From NCBI GenBank assembly GCA_001630475.1, contig KV419399.1:1021599-1085598 (forward strand): a DNA stretch of 64,000 nucleotides. Direction: 5' to 3'. The notes under the pieces were generated by a model, which searched no databases, was not told the DNA's origin, and saw only the letters and a list, made by a program, of their open reading frames with translations. This document shows, piece after piece, positions 10,881 through 22,493 of this stretch. Source of the DNA: Sistotremastrum niveocremeum HHB9708 (lineage: Eukaryota; Basidiomycota; Agaricomycetes; Sistotremastrales; Sistotremastraceae). Made by a program: the position numbers and the translations under genes. How positions within the stretch are numbered: the stretch's first letter is position 1; each line of letters starts with the position of its first letter.

Positions 10881-13800
10881 ATGTCTGAAGTCCCCTCCGA
10901 CGCCTACCTCATGCTTCTCGGCACTTGTCAGGTCCCCGGTTGTAAGGGGTGTTGTGGATTCACCCTCGATGTGAACGCACCGCTCCCTGCAAACCTCAGC
11001 AACAGCGCAATGGCGAAGGCAAAAATGAAGAAGTGTACGTGCAACCACTGCGCCGCTCAACACGAGCTTCCCTTTGAAGATTATTGGAAGCCATTCCTCA
11101 ATGAGGTCAGGAATTGCTAGACTTACCGAGATTTTACTGACGCGCCGTGCTCGCTTCGTATAGGCTCCCGCAGCCAAGGGCGAAGCAGAATCTTCCTCCA
11201 CGCCTAAGACTGCTTCAGCGGACGTCGCACCCGAAGCCGAAAAGGATACTGACGGCAAAGCCAAAGGCGAATCCAAGACCGAAGACTTCTTCGACTCTAT
11301 TCGTGCTCACGTCAGAGGGGGCCCAAAAGCTCGGGAAGCTACTCCAGGACCGTCCATCCCGAAGCAGCCAAAACAACATGCTACGCACGGAGCGGTGAGC
11401 CACTATATCTGTCATAACGAACGGCTACTCACCGAGAGGACAGTTCATGAATCATAAAATGGATTCCTCCGAAGACGAAGGATATCCTAACCTCAAGCGC
11501 GCTCGACCATCATCCGATGACTCTGACAGTTCTTCTGACTCCGATGACGACATTCCCCAAGCCAAGACCGCAAAGGGGAAAGGCAAAGCTAAGAACAAAA
11601 CATCAAGACCCAAGAAGCGCGCGAGGCAATCAGATCGACGCACCAAAAAGACTTCGAAGGCCAAATCCAAACCTCAGGCTGCGAAACCCAGAAAAGTCCT
11701 GTTCGCGTGGTACGAATTGGGCTCGGCCGTCGCGTCTGGTGACGCACTCGAGCCTACTAAGAAGCAGTGAGTATACTCAATTCATATCCATTCGATCTCA
11801 CTAACCATCACTTTCACCAGCTACTTCTCCCTCTCGGAGGCCCATCTCGTCGCCTCGGTCGACATACCAGGTGGCCCGGGACTCTCCAACAGCGAACTGC
11901 GGAATATCGTCCGGACGAAGTTTCGCCCTGCTCTTGAAGAAACCGGAATCCTCACGCCAAACGATAGCGAACGCTTTGAGTTCTTCGCACTCAAAGTCGA
12001 GTCCAACGGTCCTGGTGTGTCGGGAAGTCTCTTGCCCTGGCGGGATGGTCGACCATTGACCCTCGACGACCTCGATAATAAGGCTCTCGTCGTACGCCAT
12101 CGCCCTACGCAGTCCGGCAAGCTCATCTGGCTTGTCGCGCACGACAAGTATCCAGATGGCACTGTTGCCGATTATCAGCGTGTCCACAAGCAACGACGTG
12201 ACACCAATGAAGACCTCACACCTCCACCGCGACCCGACTCGCCTGATCATCGCTCTCCACCCTCTTCGCCGCTCTACAGAAAAGCCACCGACGAGGCTGA
12301 GCTCCCAAAAGCGAACAACAAGGATGAGTCTGCGCCGCATCACTCAGACCCTCTGCCATCGAAGACTCCAACCGATGCTCATTCAAAAGAGAAGGTAACC
12401 GGTCTCACACATTCTTCATGCCCCGAGTTGACACATACATAGAAGCCGAGCGTGCGCGACGATATGGAGGATGACTCGGACACCGAGGATAACATGGACA
12501 TAACCGACGATGAGACCAGTCGCCCTCGCGAACTGAGATACGTGAACGTCAGTGGGGTGGAAAGACTTCACAGGATTTTGCAAACAATCCGGCAGCCATC
12601 AGGAAATCCAGGATGGGTACGTATAAGTTTGAAATGATGGGCATCATCTGGTTCTTTCACTCATCATGTTCCCAGTACCCCGCTCAAGCGACAGGGCCCG
12701 TATGGACGAAGATCATTCCTATGCTCGACAAGGCCGCCGCTCTATTCGAAGGGGCAAAGGTATCTCACGAGGAGCATGGCGCGAAGCTCAGGACTTCCGA
12801 TCACGTCGAGGAATGCTGGCGATATGTGAATACGGTGCTCCTCCCGGCGATCGAAAAGATTCCAACGATCTCATCTGAAGAACGCATGGAAGTAATGACT
12901 ATGGGTCCATATGGGTTGCATAAGCTGGCAACTTTCTTATACGATTGGTGTCGGTTCATGAATCAGCGGCGCATCCGAAGGATGTGTTTCCGACATCTTG
13001 TGATAAGCTCTGCTACTCTGATCTGGGCGGAGTTCCTCTCCAACCAACTAGTAGATGTCGTTAAGAATGAACTGGAGTTTCGGACTCGATTCTATATGGA
13101 TCACTACGCATTTCAAGACTTGTATTGGGTATGGGATCGAGTGAGCCCCCTCCTTCCGGTAAGGTTCATCTCGTCTTCAGACTAGCTTGAGCTCGCTAAC
13201 ATGTCCAAGACACCTAGTATGAAATGGACTTCGATCAGCGTCAAAGACATCAGTCGCTCAAGCCCCGAGCAATTACTTACGGCATTGGAGGAAGACTATG
13301 ACTTCGACGAGAAGAAGAAGAGCATCGGCGTGCATATGTTGTCGTGGGACCGAACGAACCCTCGATCATCCTATCCTGGTCTATTCACCTTCTGGATCCG
13401 ACCTCTCCTCCGTGAGATGTCAATGGATGACCCTCGATTCGATCGGTTCTTTCAAATCTTTGTTACGTTTGCCGAAGCGCTCAGCAAGGCTCTGTCTATC
13501 TTCGAAGACGTAAGTCGGTCACTTGACTAGACTTCAGTGGTACTGATGGCGTCTTTAACAGGATCACATTATGAATGAGAACCTCAAATCAAATAAGGAA
13601 CGGGAGGACAAGAACACGACAAATGGCAAGGGGAAGGGGAAGGAAAGGAGGTGAGTGCAGAGCGACACAACCCAAGTCTCTCATCTGAATAATATATTCC
13701 AGCGCTCGTGGTTTCGAGTACATGGAGATCGATTCGTCCGACGACGATGTCACCGACACTCCCAGCCCCCGTCCCACCAAATCAAAAGCCGGACCGTCGG

Positions 13801-14344
13801 GTTCCAAACCCAAATCGAAGACCAGTGCACCACCGGACAATCAAGGTGAGGGGTCCAGCGCCGGTCCTTCGACGTCCGGGGGGGATGCCAACCAGAATCT
13901 CCCACGTCGTTCGCGAAGAGCTCACGTCGAAACCGCAGCGATGATCGAAGCCACGGAGAGCGAGCTTAGAGATCAACGTCGGCTGTGGGAGGCAATGACG
14001 GTATATAATATGGCGAGGAAGATCGTGTCTACATATCGACATCCTGATCCCGCTCGTGCACGCGTCTTTGACCTGATTCCCGCAGATGCGCAAGGCAATC
14101 ATCGGCCCCCAAGACCTCATCCGACTTGGAGTCACGATGTTCAGAAGAAGGCAATAAAACAACTGTTACTCGTCAGTGTTCATTCATAATTAGGGCGACT
14201 GCATCTTACTTACACGTTCTGATGTTCCACCAGATCTATCATCCTGACCGGAATCCCCAGGTCAATCTGCAAAAGCCACAGACGTGGCCGATCATATGCC
14301 ACGTCATCACCCAGGTGCTCAACGCTCGGATGGCGCTCTTGTAG
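10881..14344 (+). CDS. 992-aa cargo protein with C-terminal J-domain-like segment
   Basis: Ten exons join in one frame: 10881-11105, 11164-11394, 11444-11766, 11821-12394, 12443-12616, 12676-13158, 13210-13509, 13562-13650, 13703-14171 and 14234-14344. All introns are 48-62 bp with GT and AG ends. The N terminus has clustered cysteines and histidine (CQVPGCKGCCGF, then CTCNHCAAQH), suggesting a zinc-binding module. Next come acidic and lysine-rich low-complexity stretches (DDSDSSSDSDDD, KGKGKAKNK), then a longer ordered region over exons 4-7. The last two exons give KKAIKQLLL-IYHPDRNPQ with WPIICHVITQVLNAR, which resembles helix II, the HPD loop and helix III of a DnaJ domain. It could act with Hsp70 or in nuclear complexes. 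The family is not recognised. The open frame across ten exons argues for selection, although the gene lies inside a mobile element. Confidence 0.75.
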
Positions 14345-15401
14345 GCGGTGGAGAAGGTGTTCCAGGTGTCGTGTAGGAGCCTGGTAGTCCGCTTTCGAGG
14401 ACCACGGACGCTGGTAGTTACAAGTCAGATGTTGTTCTGATTGGCCGCTTAATCAACTCACTCATCGTCGAGTCAGCACGATATTTTGTAGACCAACGTA
14501 GTTTCGTAGCTCAAAAACTCCTAAATCATGATGAGTAAGATGGCGTTTGGACATTATGGGGACGTACAGGTGTGGAGGGGCGTTGTTCAATGATGATGAG
14601 GCTCTTGGCGACTCCTGTCGCACGAGTGACGTCTTGACATCCAGCCTTGAATACCGTTACAATCCAGTAAGTGTATTCAAGGTCGATGATAGCCACCGCG
14701 AAGCTTCGAATGCCTGCACATCAGAGGTCATTTGCAATTCTGAGTGCAATACTGAAACGCTTTACCATACGAAGATTAAACGGACGACTACCACATTCCG
14801 TCGTACTCTCTTGAATTGGATTGCCCCTCTGCTCTGAACGGTTCTGCAATCGTCAGTATAGCACTGTAACGATCATGAGTAATGACTGACCTGGCATATC
14901 GGGGTGGAATGAGCATTGAAGATGAGAGCGGACTTCAATTCGCCGCGTGGAAGCGAACCGCCTCCGGCGCTACTTGCAAGTACCAGTAGGGAGTAATTAT
15001 AAGCTGTGAAGAATCCAATCAGATCCCAATAGATATGTAGTACTGCAATATAAAATGAGTTTCATAATGATAGATTCACATGAGGTCGCGTTCATCCACC
15101 ATGCCAACCTAGAAGTTATCTCAAACGATTTTCCTTCCACGGTTTGGTGATTATCAATACTTATCATAGTCTGGATTGTTGAAAGCGGGCTTAGGAAGGT
15201 TCGTTCGCGATGATGAACGACTGATTGATACCAACGTAGAATACTAAGAACATGGCTACACAATCATTAAGCAAATGACACCGAAAACTACTAAGAAATT
15301 CGGGCTTTGGTACATCCAACCTCAAATCCTCCACCCAATTCGACCTTCAAAATTTGCAAATTAATTCTGCTGCAAGGAAACACACGGCCAATCCCGCTCT
15401 T
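14345..15401. other. Non-coding-looking stretch with one hairpin copy
   Basis: No supported gene was seen. A 96-codon frame at 14,547-14,837 and a minus frame at 14,997-15,263 look random. The stretch holds the first copy of the 18-nt-core hairpin (14,645-14,682). Confidence 0.4.
14645..14682 (-). other. Hairpin copy 1 (core in reverse orientation)
   Basis: Arms CCTTGAATAC (14,645-14,654) and GTATTCAAGG (14,673-14,682) are perfectly complementary over 10 bp. They enclose the core CGTTACAATCCAGTAAGT, the complement of the core at the other four sites. Within the core, TTAC and GTAA can form an inner stem. Confidence 0.75.
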
Positions 15402-17389
15402 CTATCCATAGAAAAGCGGGAGTCTGGACGGCACAACAGGTACTTGTCCAAATGTTTCGGCGTATCTTGCGCAAAAGAAGGCCGAGATCTCCTGTTGTTT
15501 CGCTCGGACATCCCGTATCGAGTTCAACTCAACATTTTCCAACAAAGGGTATTTGAGGACATCCGGGGGGTGAGGCCAATTTTGCATGACTTCGCTGGCA
15601 GCATTGAGCGCGGGAACCGAATAATGCCAGATTGTAGAACCGATTCCACAGTCGAGGTGCGGGACAGCGGATAGATAGAGGTCGTTCTCTGTCGGAAATG
15701 AGCTCCAGATATCCAGGACTCGCCGTTTGCGTTTCTGTTTCTCTTCCAACGTCAATGCAACTGTATTTGCAAAGTGTTCCTCCAGCCGAAGAAACGAATA
15801 ACGAAACGCCAACTCATCAAGTTCCCATAGAACAAGTCGGTGAGTGCGTATGTTCTCCTCTTCATGCTGAGAGTCCAGACGATATTGGAACCAAGTTAGG
15901 GAAGCCAAGTCGGCGATGGAGTTGTATGTCGGAACGCCTTCTGGGAGCATGCTATGCATTACTTGCAGAATCTGATGCGTAAATGTTTTCCGAGTAGCCT
16001 TAGAACCTTGGTGAGCTCGCTCGGGTTTCAACAACGGACCGCGTTGTGGTGTATGACTCAAAAAGTCCTTCCATTGTTGGGCAGTGAAGGAAATCTCGGC
16101 CGAATTGTGGGTTCGAACATAAACCAACCATTGAGATCGCACCGACAGCCAGTTCACTACGAACCGCAACCGCTTCTCCGCGGCGACTGTGGCAAAGGCT
16201 TGAGATGGGGGGAAAATATATTGGTCCGGGGCACGCGTTTCTGTTTTCGGTCGTGTAGCCTGGCGTTGCTGAAGCTCGTATGCTCGAGCTTCACCCCATT
16301 CAGGAATTGCCAAGGGGGGTTCAAATGTCGTCGATGAAGGGGCAGGACTCGATTGTTCATCGAAGTCGGACAAATCTAATGTGCTCGAAGACGGAGCGCT
16401 TGAGTGAACATGATCTGCGGGAACGTTTCGATTGAGCTTCTATTAAGACAGCGGGGTTCAAGAATCTCACATGGTCGAGATGAGCGCGTCGAGGATTCAG
16501 GACCGTCGTTAGTGAGCGGCGTATGTCTCTTCAACAATGGTCGAGGTTTGACGCGTGTTCCCAGTTCGGTGCGAGAGGTAGTCGGCTCCAGTTGCACGAC
16601 GTGCGCGTGTGCGTCGACGAGGAATAATTTGTCGAACTCATATCGGCATTCAAGATAGCGACTATCAACAGCAGAATAGGAACCCAAATAGGGGAAGGGA
16701 TCGAATGATTGTCGATCGTTGCTGAAGCGAAATGGGACAATGGGGGCTTCTATCAGATCTGGCGATATCTCTAAGACCTTTAACCCGATGGGAGGATGCT
16801 CTGACTCAATCGTGCTCCATATTGGGATGTGGTACCAAGATAAAAAGCCTATAACATGTGGATCATTCGAAAATGACCCGATCCAGTGGCTCGTGTCTGC
16901 GTTGCGGGTGGCATGGTTATCGCGGGGATCCAGGGAGAGTCTCATATACTCTCCCATTCCCGCCACCTCTAGCCAATATCGTTGAATCTCGCCCCAACAT
17001 CTCAATAAGTCTTGCCAGTTCATGAACTGATCAAGCTGGACCTGTCGGCTACGCATACGATTCACTAGAAAGAAGAGATGCATCAAGTACTTCTGAGTAC
17101 ACCACGTGCGTACATGGATGAGCAGCTCGTCGATCATCCACGATAGATAGTGAATCGAGGAACTCATGCGTTCGCGAGGGGATGATTGAAGTCTTCGCAA
17201 TACATGAGCATGTCCCTCGCGCTGATCGCTTTCGGTTTGAGAGGGGTCGAGTTCAGACCATATTACGGAGTGTTCCATAAATGTCGGGTGGATGGATGTC
17301 GGGATAAATGGAAGATGTGGGAATGGGGCGCAAAACCACTGAGCCGTAAGGGTGTGGTCTGCATGGCCAAAATGGCCATCAGATCTCAT
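15402..17389 (-). CDS. 643-aa uncharacterised cargo protein
   Basis: Two exons (17,389-16,471 and 16,414-15,402) separated by a 57-bp intron with GTGAG and GCAG ends. The junction gives an unbroken frame (RP-YHVHSSAPSSSTLDLSDF). The product is rich in tryptophan, histidine and tyrosine, with a globular first half (about residues 45-210), a proline/serine linker around 260-340 and a second globular, helical half ending LPLFYG. I see no signal peptide, membrane segment or known catalytic motif. It is convergent with the ten-exon gene on the left. Keeping a 640-codon frame inside a mobile element suggests function for the element or recent arrival. Family unknown. Confidence 0.7.
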
Positions 17390-17985
17390 GCGGACCTCCC
17401 CCTCTAGAGGCGGTATCGCACGAGCAATCTCAGCGTTAGACGAGACTATCCATACTCGATCTGATGCTCGAGCACAAATCGTGGGGGTAGGGACGGGCGG
17501 ACCTGTGACTGGTTAGAGATGATAGCATCTGGTATGAGCCTCGTCGAAAAGACGTACCTTCTACATAATACATAGATTGAGCACTGAACAGACTCCCAGT
17601 GTCCATAGTAGACTTTAGTATCCTCGTTAACGTCTTTCGTTTGTGGTCTCGAGTACACTGATGACGCCGCGGATCACTGTTCGACGATCGGGGGGGGCAC
17701 CAAAGTAACTTAGCGCGATCCAATCCAGGATGTCACTAAGTCAACTTCGATGGAGCTGGGAATGTCTGCAATCCAGAGTGAACTTGACGATACTTGATCG
17801 AGAGTTTCGGTTCCGTGTACCGCTTCCGATCGACTCACCGCCGGGCGCTAATGAGCTTTGGTTCAGCCCGCCAACGCAGAGTCAATCGTCCGCTCAGTGA
17901 TGTCGCTGGTGTAGTGTCTCTAGTAAGCTCTGAAGCTATGTCAATTCATCAGCTTAGATCTAATTGACCTCAGTAGGCCTTCAAA
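17390..17985. other. Stretch without a supported gene
   Basis: It contains a minus-strand frame at 17,436-17,723 with no recognisable features. Nothing else stands out. It is probably shared upstream DNA between the minus gene at 17,389 and the small plus-strand gene after 18,000. Confidence 0.3.
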
Positions 17986-18344
17986 CGAGCGAACTTTGCC
18001 AATTTTTGGGTTTGGAGACCGGCGGGGGCACACTTACTGGATTGTAACGGTGTCCACGTTGGTTTCTTTGATTATCTTTCTCGGTCTGCATTGTCTTTTG
18101 AACTGGGTGAGTCAAACCGTTCATCAACCATTATGCATCTGACTTAAGGCGGGCTCAGAAGCATCGTTCGAAGCGCTATGCAGACGAATTGAAGCGTTTG
18201 AGGAAATGGACTAAAATTGAGGTCGAGCATGCAACAGAGCTCGAACAGCGCGTCAGAAGGACCAGGGAAAGTCTGTGTCTCGTCGAGTTCGTCCTCGTTC
18301 ATGCTGATACTGATGCAACAATACGCCAGCTGGGAGGCCTCTGA
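17986..18344 (+). CDS. Small putative one-helix membrane protein
   Basis: A frame open from about 17,986 reads through the hairpin core (HTYWIVTV) into a strong hydrophobic helix (STLVSLIIFLGLHCLLNW). It is spliced at 18,107-18,158 (GTGAG to CTCAG) into a basic, coiled-coil-like tail (KHRSKRYADELKRLRKWTK) that stops at 18,342-18,344. The topology would be a short N terminus, one membrane helix and a cytosolic basic tail. No start codon was fixed; an upstream exon is likely. Family unknown. The hairpin overlap may mean that the reading frame is secondary. Confidence 0.4.
18026..18055 (+). other. Hairpin copy 2
   Basis: The core ACTTACTGGATTGTAACG at 18,032-18,049 is flanked by GGGCAC and GTGTCC, six pairs including one G-T wobble. 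Confidence 0.65.
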
Positions 18345-18767
18345 AGGCCTCTGAGACCGCTCAAGCTCCTTATTCGAAAGAGGTCTGAATATCAATATCA
18401 GTGTCGTTGTCTACAATGATATGGTGCTCAATCAGTGTACCACCCAACATGCTCGAAGTCTGCACGACGGTGCCGTTACTTTGCTTGCCCGGATCGACAG
18501 CTTATGGTACAGATACTTTGTCCGTCGCAGATCTTTTCTAACACGTCCCCAAAGCCCGACAGGTGTAGCTTGATTCAATGAATGTGCCTCTGTCACTTTA
18601 CGCCATCTATACTAAATTCGAGAAACAACACTGGACTCGATCTTCCATCGAAACGACTCAGGTTGGGAAACTTGGGTCGTTTGACGGCAATGATGTATCA
18701 TCCTATGGTTGGATTACACATTTCTCCATGGGATGGAACCAAAGTTTGTTAAGTTTTATTTCGATTG
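18345..18767. other. Stretch without a supported gene
   Basis: No reading frame with recognisable features was found on either strand. Confidence 0.3.
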
Positions 18768-19157
18768 CTATATCATCGAGTTCCTGGCCTGTGTCCGTTT
18801 TCTTGAGTGCGAACTCTTGCCTGTGACGCAATAAGGACAGCTTGACCCGGGTTTGGGCCCAGACCTACCACTGTTCAGGAACATAGACGATGATGCAATC
18901 ACTGTCATCGTTGTAGGGCTCCGCAGAGCACATTTGTTCCAAATCAGTGGCTCGGCAAACTCAATCAAACGTTGTATCCAACTGCATCGCGATCCTCGCC
19001 TAGAGTATCCCCAACGCCGTTCCTGATTATAAAGTCTCAGATTTTCATGTAGCGTAACATGTTTCATTGCGTCCTTGGTCTCCGCCTGAACATTTATAAC
19101 TGAGAGTCTTGTGTGCTGACTTCGTGAACCGCGTTCTGCTAGCATCGAATCCTCCAT
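18700..19157 (-). pseudogene. Possible decayed gene
   Basis: From ATG 19,157 a frame reads MEDSMLAERGSRSQHTRLSV and onward. A second frame just downstream looks coding (EPYNDDSDCIIVYVPEQW, stop TAG, then VWAQTRVKLSLLRHRQEFAL). The two frames do not join with any good intron, and an in-frame TAG separates two segments that read naturally as one protein. This fits a broken gene. Exon guesses are weak and the family is unknown. Confidence 0.3.
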
Positions 19158-19741
19158 ATTTCGTCCTCTAGCTTATCTGCCGAGGTCGCCTTATCACCTC
19201 GCTAATGCTCGCTTGTCTCTGATGGATCATGTGCCGAGGAGTCTAGTCGTGCTCCAAAATAGCAGTTTGCCCGCATTCAGGCACGGACAGGACAACCCTC
19301 AAGATTGAACTGCTCCCGACGGCATCTCGCAGCTCAGCTCTCACCAAAGACTGCAACAGACAGTGCTGGCGCAGATTCTAACATCACTTGGGGGAGGGGA
19401 TTGACTTGAATGTCTTTTCGGCTTCCGGCTCTTTTGTGCTCCACGAGAGACTAGAGCGTCCGTCGCTTCCTTATCATCGCGCAAGTGCTTTCCATCAGAA
19501 ATTAGGCTGTTTCAAGGGGTCACAGCACCCTGATCAGTCTGGACATGCCGAAACGCAAATTGTTTGGGGTGATATGAGTGTGGGGTCCTCTCAGCTGTCA
19601 GAGTCGGAGCTCCCCGCCTCTCTCTCTCTCCCCACCACCCCTTCGCTGCTACTACACTCCATTTCCTTCGTCGTTCCTCTAAGGTGCGTACATTGTGCAC
19701 CAAGTTGTCAATTCTTTCACTTATTTGCTCAAATTAGACCC
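19158..19741. promoter_or_regulatory. 5' flank and leader of the proline-rich gene
   Basis: Pyrimidine-rich DNA precedes the ATG. A likely leader intron runs from about 19,683 (GTGCGTAC) to 19,737 (ATTAG), just upstream of the start ACCCATGGC. Confidence 0.35.
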
Positions 19742-20307
19742 ATGGCATCTCCTCCCATCCCTCGGATACCTCTCGTTCGATCTCTCGACAACGCTCCTCT
19801 CCCTCCCCCACGTCTCGCCACCCCGCCAGACAGTCTCTGCTCCTTATTTCAATCCCTGGCTTGGGATATCTTATTCATCATCGGTCACATTGGAAGGATC
19901 TTGTTCCTCCTCGTCTGGCATTCTGGCTGTCTGCTGAAGGAGAGTGCGACTACTGGTACGATTAACGGCCTCATCCACGGCATGGGCATTGCATTGAACG
20001 TCGGTCCGGTTCAACCCCCTCCCTTGCGTCACGTCACCGCCTTCGAAATGGTCCGCCCCCCTCCTCCTCCCGCGCCGCCTGTCGCACCCTTGCCTGATGT
20101 TCGCTCACCCGTCGCATCTACGAGTGCATTGCCTCCCCCGGTTCCCGTCCATGCCGAAGTTGGCCCGGAGATCCCACCCCCCACCCCTCCTTCTTCACCT
20201 GGCCCCGACGCGCCGAGTCCCATTGTTTTCGCGAGGGGCCTACTCTTCAACCACGTCGAAGTCATCCCGAACGCTGGGAATACGATCGAAATCTCCGATT
20301 CGGATTC

Positions 20308-21127
20308 GGATTCAATAAGGATGAACACGAGTATAGCAAAAAAATTGGTACCCATGGATAAACCTGAGTAGGTACCTGCCTTTTTCATTTTTTACAGGTA
20401 CCGAGTATTGGCTTTCCCAGAAAAACTGTCAAAAACAGGTATCCATACCTGGGGTACCTGGGTAAAAAGGCCATTTTACTCAGGTATTACTCAGGTAGGT
20501 ACCCGTCTTTTGGGAAGTGAGTGGGTATGGCTGGCCAGAATTTCCTCTGAAATACTCATGAGTGGATGCTCAGGTGGGGCAGGTATATACTTAGAGTTCC
20601 AAGGTCCAGTCCACGTGACTGGTCGTATTGGGCAACCGGACCGAAGTCGCGACTGGACTGCAGTTGCCGGTTGCCTGATTTTCAGAAAATCAGGCAACCG
20701 GCAACCGCAGTCATGACCAGTCGTGACCATGGTCGCGACCGATGCTCAGGGAAGACCCTTAAGGGTCCCCAACCAGGGTGTTCAGAGGGTCATGTGGTGG
20801 TATTTTCCCCATGTATGAGCATGTATTCATGGTATATGATGTATATACAGTATATATATGATCAATAGACACCAATAGACTATATATAAGAGGGTAAAAC
20901 AATATATTAATCAATAAAATATTACATTTATAGGGCAGGCAACTGGTCGTGACTGGTCATTTGATGACTGGTCGCCGGACCGTGACTGCAGTTGCAGTTG
21001 CCAGTCATGGACATTTTGGAATTTGGCAACCGGTCGCAGTTGCCAGTCACGAGGAATTTTGGAAAAAGTCCAGTCGTGACTGGACTTTGGAACTCTATAT
21101 ATACTCGTGTTCATCCTTAGGATTCAA
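20308..21127. mobile_element. hAT-like TAAGGATG element (outer) with 8-bp target duplication
   Basis: The element spans 20,316-21,119. Terminal inverted repeats TAAGGATGAACACGAGTATA are perfect over 20 bp. The 8-bp duplication GGATTCAA lies at 20,308-20,315 and 21,120-21,127. Without the nested insertion it is 290 bp, non-coding and rich in GGTACC. The end sequence and GGTACC content match the element at 23,785-24,286, so they form one family. An 8-bp duplication points to the hAT superfamily. Confidence 0.9.
20584..21105. mobile_element. hAT-like TAGAGTTCC element nested in the outer element
   Basis: The element spans 20,592-21,097 (506 bp). The ends TAGAGTTCCAAGGTCCAGTC and the complement of TAGAGTTCCAAAGTCCAGTC are inverted repeats with one mismatch. 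The 8-bp target duplication TATATACT lies at 20,584-20,591 and 21,098-21,105. The interior is non-coding, rich in GACTGG/CCAGTC words, and contains a long perfect palindrome around 20,660-20,705 built on TTGCCGGTTGCCTGATTTTC. It is a different family from the outer element and must have arrived later. Confidence 0.9.
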
Positions 21128-21739
21128 GCCTGGGTGTCGAGATTATCCCAACGTAAGTCTCGACCGATTACTGCATGTCGCACATCGATTAACATCTACT
21201 CATACAGCTTTGGCATTGATGCACCTATGTATGCTAGACTCCCCCCTGTACAGGAGTGAGATCTTCCGAGGACCATACTAGTGTGCCAGTGTGAGAGTTA
21301 TCTGATTCCAGACCACCACAGATTTAATTTTCATTTAGGCTATTCGTTCAAGATTCGCCCTTTTTTTTCGTCGTATTTTCAAAACATTTCTTGTCTCTCT
21401 CGTCTGCCAAAATGTCCTGTTGCCCTTTGTCCTCCCTTTCACATTCTGAAGTGCGCAAGCACATTTTCCAATTCTTTGCTTTTCCTATCTTACTCGCCAT
21501 TAAATACGGCATCATATATTCCTGATAACTATGTCATCGACTTTATTGAATGTTAAGAAACAATCTGAGATTTGTTGGAACATGATTTATTCTGAGTGAC
21601 GCAAGATTACTTGGACAGAGGCTTCCCTTCCGCCTCGACTGCCTTTTCGTCCGAGTCGTTCGGAACTTCGAAGAGCCTCGGGGAGAGACTCAGACTGGAC
21701 ACCGTACGATATCCTCACAGCGTCGCTCGAACACGTGTA

Positions 21740-21776
21740 CCTCTAGACACTTACTGGATTGTAACGGTCTATGAGG
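21740..21776 (+). other. Hairpin copy 3
   Basis: The core ACTTACTGGATTGTAACG at 21,749-21,766 is flanked by CCTCTAGAC and GTCTATGAGG: five pairs, one bulged T, then four pairs. Confidence 0.65.
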
Positions 21777-22459
21777 CACTACTACTGTCGATATCGCTCC
21801 TCCTATGATTGTCTATCTGACCGCATTAGTCCTTTGTCAGCATCGATACGATTTCTGCACATTCCGCTGAGCAGGCTCATTTTCATCACGTTCATACACC
21901 AAACTCTGGCCAGGATTTCGAAACTCTGTTTGGTTGATAAGCAGGACAAAGGTTTTGCAGGGGGCTTAGGGTGTGCGGAGCATTCTTGGGACGTTCCCAA
22001 CTTACCGCTGTCAGCTTCGTCTCCTCACCATCGCTCCGCTTAGTCCAACCATGACGATTCTACGACGCTACGTTTTACTAATCTGTGCACTCAGTATCTT
22101 GCGCAGTATGACTTAATCGAACCGTCAACTGAGGGAATGAATATCTAAAACGAAGGACTCAACCTACTCGTTGCTTCATCTCGCACCTGACAGCCCGACA
22201 ACTATAACCGCGACCGTCTGTGTCCTGCGAAGCTTCGTTGGAGACCCCAGCCTGAGATGTTGATACTTGATACTGTCAGAGTGTCTTGCGGACTCGGAGT
22301 GTGATCTATGGTACTCGATTGACCAAACGTATACATCAAGCTAAGATATTATCTTTCGACGCCACTCCCCCACGCATCTAATACCCCACTCTTTCAAGCG
22401 CTGCCTTGTCGATCCGTCCACTTCACCTGCCTAAACTCAAGAATCGGATCGATCTGTGG

Positions 22460-22493
22460 CCATAGACACTTACTGCACTGTAACGGTCTAAGG
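22460..22493 (+). other. Hairpin copy 4 (variant loop)
   Basis: The core is ACTTACTGCACTGTAACG at 22,468-22,485, with the loop changed from TGGATT to TGCACT while TTAC and GTAA are kept. Flanks CCATAGAC and GTCTAAGG give five pairs, one mismatch and two pairs. Confidence 0.6.

Larger units (their letters stand above)
19742..21269 (+). pseudogene. Proline-rich cargo gene split by nested MITEs
   Basis: ATG 19,742 lies in a good context (ACCCATGGC). The product has a proline-rich start (MASPPIPRIPLV), a hydrophobic helix (WDILFIIGHIGRILFLLVWH), long proline/alanine-rich spacers and a serine-aspartate run (EISDSDSDS). At 20,316 a TAAGGATG element enters, and the frame then stops at about 20,371. 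Removing the element with one GGATTCAA copy rejoins the exon in frame through 21,127-21,149. A GTAAGT...ACAG intron (21,150-21,207) then leads to a short last exon (FGIDAPMYARLPPVQE, stop 21,267-21,269). The clean restoration is strong evidence that the insertion broke an active gene. The product is not recognised. Confidence 0.6.

Noticed and set aside
11215-11670. Minus-strand frames opposite the J-like gene exons
   Set aside because: They mirror lysine/serine-rich codons of the real exons and lack splice support.
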